From Durusdinium trenchii (lineage: Eukaryota; Sar; Dinophyceae; Suessiales; Symbiodiniaceae), in contig CAXAMN010004114.1 in the NCBI GenBank assembly GCA_963970005.1, positions 222,513 to 286,512 of the forward strand: a stretch of 64,000 nt of DNA. Reading direction: 5' to 3'. The notes beneath the pieces were generated by a model that saw only the letters and a list, made by a program, of their open reading frames with translations, was not told where the DNA came from and searched no databases. The stretch's first letter is position 1; each line of letters starts with the position of its first letter. A program made the translations under genes and the position numbers. Shown piece by piece: positions 59,381 to 64,000 of this stretch.

Positions 59381-60149
59381 CACACCGCCTATGAACTCGG
59401 GCTATGAGAAGGCCGACAGCTTGGTTAGCTTGAGGTCGCAGTTTTCCCACCTCAGCGGATCGGAGCACCCCAGTGGTGATGATGCGCTGGATACAGCTGC
59501 TGAAGGACGACCGTCGAGTCCTGATGTCCCAGCAGACCCTACCGCCAACCTGGCATTTGATCACAGGTTCGAGCGTGAAAAAGTTTGCATGACGCCGCCG
59601 TGCATGGGTGACAGTTTTTCGAGACTCGCTCCATGGATGACCTTCACATTGCAAGAGTCAGTGTCGTTCCTGGGACTTCCCTTGCAGTGCACGACCCAGC
59701 CCTCCTGTGACATCTTCCCGTTGCCCACCGATGTGAAGGTTCTCCACGGGCTTTGGGATGACAAGCTTGAGATTGACGATCTGGTTAGGGGTCTTTGTGT
59801 TGGGTTGAACTCCATGTATGGGGTCGAACTGGAGAATCCTTTCCCCCCGACCGCTCACCAGAGAAGGGTTTTGGAGTTTCTTCGTTCACAGTCGCAAGTC
59901 GTTTCCTCGTGGGAAGATCGCTTGGAGGAAACCAACTGGCATGATTTCTTCAGGTTGAAGACAGTAGACTACACTGGAGAGGAGGTTCTGTGTGCCCAGT
60001 ACACCACGTGGGATAACCTGGTGCCGGCTATGCCCAAAGAGATCGCCTCTGTTCCTCTAGCAGAAGTGTGTGAGTTAGGATGCCGGCACTATGTCGAGAA
60101 CTTCCGATCGTATGTTCTTCCCGAGGAGCTACAGCAGCCAATGAAGCCG

Positions 60150-60960
60150 CCACGAGTTCTCGTTGCTTTCCTGGTTGGAGGCTTGGATTGAAGTGTGCCG
60201 GGGGCTGCTGGGATCTGGTGTGTGTATCCCCACGCTAGAACAAGACCTATTTCATGTTGATGGACAGCCGCTTCTCAACGGACTTTTCGGAGTCCCCAAA
60301 GGAGAGGAGGAGCAAGGCATACCCATTCACCGCCTAATCATGGATCTCCGACCGTGCAATAAGGTGGTTAGAGGTATAGAAGGAGACGTTGCCACGCTAC
60401 CCAGTTGGGCAACGATGGCACCACTGAAGTTGATGCCCAGTGAGGACCTAGTGATTTCATCAGAAGACGTGAGGTGTTTCTTTTATATTTTCAAAGTGCC
60501 TCGTGAATGGTCCGCCTTCTTAGCCTTCAATCGTCCTATCCCCCCAGAGCTATGTCCTGATGATCAGGGGACCTACTATTTGGCGTCCCAAGTCCTTCCT
60601 ATGGGATTCAAGAACAGTGTCAGCCTAGCAGCAGAGCTGGTGGCAACACTAGCGAAGGCCTGCAGGCACATCAGGAGATTCGGAAAGATCGGCCGTTCAC
60701 AGTTCATCGAGAGCTTCATCGTGTGTACTTGGACAACTTTGACTTGCTGGAAAGAGTGGACAAGCGCACGACTGCGCTCCTACAACAGGAGTTGGGTGAG
60801 AGCGTCCTTGCACTACGTCATGAGTATGAGAGGTGGGGAGTCCCTCGCCACCCGAAGAAGTTTACGATCCGGGCAAGTAAAGCCGAAGTCCAGCGAGCCT
60901 ATCCGAAGCCAGCCAAGATCCTCAAGTACGCCCAACTGGCCAGTCTCCTTGTAGGGGAGA
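60150..60960 (+). other. YR element reverse transcriptase domain
   Basis: GLFGVPKG, IPIHRLIMDLRPCN (fingers), LVISSEDVRCFFYIF (motif A, catalytic Asp), YYLASQVLPMGFKNS (motif B) and VYLDNFD (motif C) occur in order, then RWGVPRHPKK (motif D-E). Motif C reads YLDN rather than YxDD. A 1-nt shift near 60715 lies just before motif C. The layout matches DIRS/gypsy-type RTs rather than the LINE RT in this window. Confidence 0.85.
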
Positions 60961-61179
60961 AGCGATGCTCAGTGAAGCAGGCTCCAGTGGTGGCCGGAGG
61001 GCTCGTGTACATGAGCATGTTTCGCCGACCGCTCGTAGGTTCGCTCAATGCCTTGTGGAAGTTCATCGAGTCGTTCAAGGGCTATCCAGTTATCCAACAG
61101 ATTCCCAGTGAGGTCAAGCTGGAAGTGGCTCGCTTCGTGTGTCTTATCCCCTTGGCCCAGATGGACTTTAGACTGGACA

Positions 61180-61290
61180 TCAGCCCCGAGGTCACTGCAA
61201 GCGATGCCTCCACTACAGGGGGGAGGACTCACGGTAAGCACAGGCTAACAGGTTTCGGGCAAGCAGCGGCAGTGGCATCCATTCGCGGAG
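61180..61290 (+). other. RNase H domain of the YR element, first part
   Basis: VTASDASTTGGR followed by LTGFGQAAAVAS is the first hairpin of a retroelement RNase H, with the first catalytic Asp at codon 61203. The expected helix with the catalytic Glu does not follow; methyltransferase sequence does. Confidence 0.7.
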
Positions 61291-61299
61291 ACCTACCTG

Positions 61300-62310
61300 A
61301 ACCTTCCGATGTCTGCGCGGTTCTCACGGTGGGTCTCTTTGATGGTATAGGGGCCCTCGGAGTGGCGGCTGACGCCTGCCAGCTTCCAGTTTTAGGTCAC
61401 ATCAGCGTGGAGGTCAAGAAGGAGGCCAGTCGAACACTTGAGAGCAAGTTACCCTCCACAGTCTTCGTTGAAGCCGGGGTTGAAGCGGCGGATGATGAGA
61501 TGGTTAGAAGTTGGGCATGCCGTTTCTCTCAGGCAGCAGTGGTGATCCTATAGGAGCTGGCCCGCCTTGCCAGGGCGTGAGTGGACTGAACAGTGAAAGG
61601 AGAGGAGCTTTGAGAGACCATCGGAGCTGCTTGTTCAGCCATGTTTGGCGCATCAAGGAACTCCTGAAGAAGCACTTTGTCTGGGCGCAGGTAAGGTATC
61701 TCACTGAGAATGTTGCCTCGATGGACGATTCCGATCGCTCAGCCATGACGGATCCTTCAATGATCGATGCTGCCGGAGTATCGTTGGCTCGACGACCAAG
61801 GCTGTACTGGTTTGACTGGGTCCTACTAGGGGAGGGGCTGCGCATCTGGCCGTATAAAGGCAAAGGGCCCAGTGCTTTCCGTGAAGTGGAGCTCAGCAGT
61901 GAGCTGGATCCGAAGGAGTACCTGCAACAGGGCAGCACAAAGGCAAGCGCAGAGTTGTTTCCTACGTTCACCACCTCGAGACCCAGGAGCCACCCAGGTA
62001 GGAGGCCAGCAGGACTAGAGCGGCTCACGCCAGAGGAGAGGCAAGACTGGGAGGATGATGCCTATCGGTTCCCACTATACCAGTATCAGAGGAAATTGTC
62101 CATCACCGACTCGAATGGCCGACATCGTCTTCCCAATATCCGAGAACGGGAAACCATCATGGGGTTTCCAAAGGACTATTCCCTCCAGTGCATGAGCAAG
62201 CAGTTTCATGGGCAGCCGAAGCATGAGGACGAACGGAAGAGCCTCATAGGTAATTCATGGAATGTCACGGTAGTGACATGGCTGCTGGCCCAATTGGGCT
62301 ACCAACTGGG
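61300..62310 (+). other. DNMT3-like C5-cytosine methyltransferase domain inside the YR element
   Basis: Motif I is VGLFDGIGALGVAADA (61330), with HISVEVKKEASRTLESKLP as motif II. Motif IV is ILIGAGPPCQGVSGLNSERRG with the catalytic Pro-Cys-Gln (near 61560). Motif VI is ENVASMDDSDRSAMTDPSM, then IDAAGVSLARRPRLYW (motif VIII). The end is RERETIMGFPKDYSL...LIGNSWNVTVVTWLL (motifs IX-X). The R-x-G-x...LF, the DSDR...MIDA block and the L-x-G-x-SW-x-V ending follow the DNMT3 pattern more than DNMT1. It probably methylates cytosine in DNA. A frameshift precedes motif IV. Confidence 0.85.
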
Positions 62311-62519
62311 TCTCTGTCCACTTCTTACACCACAGCAAGCAGTTCAGGCTACAGCCCCCGGTCGGTCAGCAGCCCTCAGCGGTCTCCTACAACGTCAAGC
62401 CATGAGGAAGATGCCCAAAGGGCCCGTGCAAGGGGAGTATGACCTCGTGTCGAAACTCCTAAACTTGGTCAGCCTGAAAGGTGAGGATATCATGGTTCAG
62501 GCACCTACAGGGGAGACCC

Positions 62520-62886
62520 TTCGGTACCATCGTCTTCGAGCGAGTCTCCCAGCCTCATTGTGGACCTGGAAAACTGTCATGGGCTGGCCTTGGCGAGGCA
62601 GTCCGGAACATATCAACGTTCTAGAGTTGCGAGCGGTACTTACCTCTTTGAGATGGCGCATTGTCAAGAAGCATGCCATCCGATCAAAATTTGTGCACAT
62701 GATCGATAGTTTGGTGTGCCTCCATTCGCTCTCTCGCGGCCAAGCAGCAGCCGCAAACTTCGTCGTACCATGAGTCGTGTGAACGCTTTGCTCCTGGCCA
62801 GTGGCTCCCATGCCGTACGGGCGTATGTCCATACGGGGGACAACCCTGCGGACCGGCCTTCCCGGAGGCCGGTGAAGAAGAAATGG
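62520..62886 (+). other. RNase H domain of the YR element, second part
   Basis: EHINVLELRAVLTSLRWR carries the catalytic Glu (codon 62624), FVHMIDSLVCLHSLSRG carries the third acid Asp (codon 62704), and after a 1-nt shift HTGDNPADRPSRRP is the typical end motif. Together with 61180-61290 these make one RNase H interrupted by about 1.2 kb. Confidence 0.72.
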
Positions 62887-63908
62887 TAGGACGCAAAGCT
62901 GCCCATCTTGAGGGCAGGGACAAAGCCACACGACAACAACAACGACGAATACTTGGCCCGTTGAGGAATCTCACTGTACAACCAGCCACTCGTGAACATT
63001 ACGATCGCGCACTCGAAAAGTTCCGACAGTTTCTAAAGGAAGAGAACCGTCAATTCCCTCGTGATCCAGGTCCCCTTGATCATTGCAGAGCCAGTACATC
63101 GAGGTGCTATGGGAAGGAGGCGAGGGCCGAGCCCTAGCAGCGGATACGATTGCCTCAGTACAAGACCATCTTCCAGCAGTTAAAAAGGCAAATTAGCAGC
63201 ATCGTGGAGATTGATGAAAACTTGGGCAACCAACGAGATACCGAACCGGGCTCCGCCGCTTCCTCTCGAAGCCCTGGAAATGACGATAGGCCAGAGCCTG
63301 TTTCAAAAGGATGATCTTTTTGCCCTTTCGCTCATGCTCGCCTTTCATGGACTCCTAAGAACAGGGGAGTTGCTGGGGGTTCACAAAGCTCATTGCCAAC
63401 AATCAGGTCCACGCAGTGTCGCGGTCCTGTCCCTGGGGTTAACTAAAGGGGGCAAAAGGCAAGGAGCAGCGGAGAGCATCACGATCAGAGAGGAAGACAC
63501 CCTTCGTAGACTGTGGCAGTGGAAGAATAATCACCACACTCCCGTAGCATGTTGTGTGAGGCCCCACACGCTTGGCGTCAGAAGTTTGCCGCTTGCTTGG
63601 AAGCCTGCGGTCTCAGTGACCACCAGTTTCGCCCCTACAGTCTAAGACGAGGGGGGGCCACCTGCTACTTTTCAAGATACGGTTCACTAGACTGGCAGGC
63701 TGCAAAGACGGCCAGGGTGTACATAAACGAAGGACTTGCCACTTTAGCCGAATTGCGACTACGTACCAACTCTCAAGCACAGGCGTACAAGCGCCAGTAC
63801 ACGAGATCCAAGAACTTAGAGCTCCAACCCCTTGAGCGTGCCCAGAAGGGCAGGCCAGGGGAAAATGGAAAGAGAAAGAAGTCTCGAAGAAAGAAGGGCA
63901 AGAAATAG
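62883..63908 (+). pseudogene. Tyrosine recombinase of the YR element, frameshifted
   Basis: A core-binding N-terminal part (LTVQPATREHYDRALEKF) starts near 62960. A frame change near 63110 is followed by LMLAFHGLLRTGELLGV with the first catalytic Arg (codon 63358). Another change near 63590 leads to QFRPYSLRRGGATCYF with the second Arg and ARVYINEGLATL with the Tyr nucleophile (codon 63720). The His of the usual H-x-x-R box is Tyr-Ser here (PYSLRR). The protein ends in a strongly basic tail (KRKKSRRKKGKK). It would integrate the circular cDNA of the element without a target duplication. Confidence 0.8.
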
Positions 63909-64000
63909 CCCATTTTTCCCGAATTTGAACCGCCGGCGGTATAAAAATGCACAGGATAAGGGATGAGCAGGGTAGTGGCCTGGACGTACCCCGGACTGGC
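63909..64000. other. 3' flank of the YR element
   Basis: Non-coding sequence after the recombinase stop, with CCGCCGGCGG as a short palindrome at 63931-63940. It may be the element's 3' untranslated or terminal region, but no matching terminal repeat is present in the window. Confidence 0.35.

Larger units (their letters stand above)
59381..62886 (+). pseudogene. YR element pol: N-terminal region, RT, RNase H with embedded DNMT3-like methyltransferase
   Basis: The segment 59390-60190 (PPMNSGYEKADSLVSLRS onward) is a conserved-looking pol N-terminus of unknown role. After a frame change near 60160 come RT motifs, then a shift near 60715, RT motif C and thumb, the first RNase H strand, and methyltransferase motif I. 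A 1-nt loss near 61549 breaks the frame just before motif IV. The rest of the methyltransferase and RNase H run to 62773. There a 1-nt loss in the GRSSSRKL-equivalent (near 62743) ends the frame early. The last RNase H motif HTGDNPADRPSRRP ends at the TAG at 62887. Four frame breaks make this copy inactive unless they are assembly errors. Confidence 0.8.
57231..64000 (+). mobile_element. DIRS-like tyrosine-recombinase retrotransposon with a DNMT3-like domain, mutated, may continue past the window
   Basis: At least 6.7 kb on the + strand. In order it has a zinc-binding gag-like N-terminus, Lys/Glu/Arg-rich segments, a pol N-terminal region, RT, RNase H split by a C5-cytosine methyltransferase, and a tyrosine recombinase ending at 63908. 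DIRS elements are known to have an RT-RNase H-methyltransferase-YR order, but with an adenine-type methyltransferase in the classical cases. Several single-base frameshifts interrupt it. No terminal repeats are visible within the window. Confidence 0.85.

Overview
This window looks like dinoflagellate nuclear DNA, probably from a Symbiodiniaceae-like genome. The main reason is that the three full-length copies of a retrotransposon begin exactly with TGGCTCAAG, which is the 3' end of the dinoflagellate spliced leader (DinoSL). The mix of degenerate retroelements, minisatellites and gene-poor DNA fits this. I found no confident host gene, rRNA or complete tRNA. The species is not identifiable from this window.

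Layout. Bases 1-10.8 kb are gene-poor, with a minisatellite near 8.3-8.6 kb and a decayed reverse-strand retroelement fragment near 9.3-10.25 kb. Bases 10.8-41.3 kb hold five copies of one LINE-type (non-LTR) retrotransposon family, all on the + strand and head to tail. Each copy is joined to the next through a conserved A-tract followed by an (ACAT)n microsatellite. Copies 1, 3 and 4 have the same 5' end; copies 2 and 5 are 5'-truncated, and they too start right at ACAT. Bases 41.3-57.2 kb hold gene-poor DNA and several tandem repeat blocks, including about 1.8 kb of a (TCCACGTAGGGGGC)-type minisatellite interrupted by a 100-N gap. Bases 57.2-64 kb hold a broken DIRS-like tyrosine-recombinase retrotransposon.

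The LINE family encodes ORF1 (a zinc-binding motif, a coiled coil and an NLS-like tail) and a giant ORF2 lying in the +1 frame. In order, ORF2 has a USP-like (peptidase C19-like) cysteine protease domain, an APE/EEP endonuclease, a reverse transcriptase, a zf-RVT-like finger, a degenerate RNase H-like domain, zinc ribbons, a PIP-box-like motif and a conserved V-[DE]-[FY]-F C-terminus. Copy 1 is nearly intact, with one internal TAA. The others carry deletions and frameshifts: copy 4 has lost most of its RT core, and copy 3 carries exact 10-bp and 17-bp tandem duplications. The shared 3' tails and the ACAT junctions suggest that the element inserts into ACAT repeats, including the tails of earlier copies.

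The element at the right edge has the DIRS layout (gag-like, RT, RNase H, methyltransferase, tyrosine recombinase). Its methyltransferase is a C5-cytosine enzyme most like DNMT3, and it is nested inside the RNase H domain, between the first catalytic Asp and the catalytic Glu. Several 1-nt frameshifts make this copy a likely pseudo-element.

The two most notable systems are therefore a spliced-leader-capped, microsatellite-targeting LINE that carries a deubiquitinase-like protease, and a YR retrotransposon with a DNMT3-like enzyme embedded in its RNase H.
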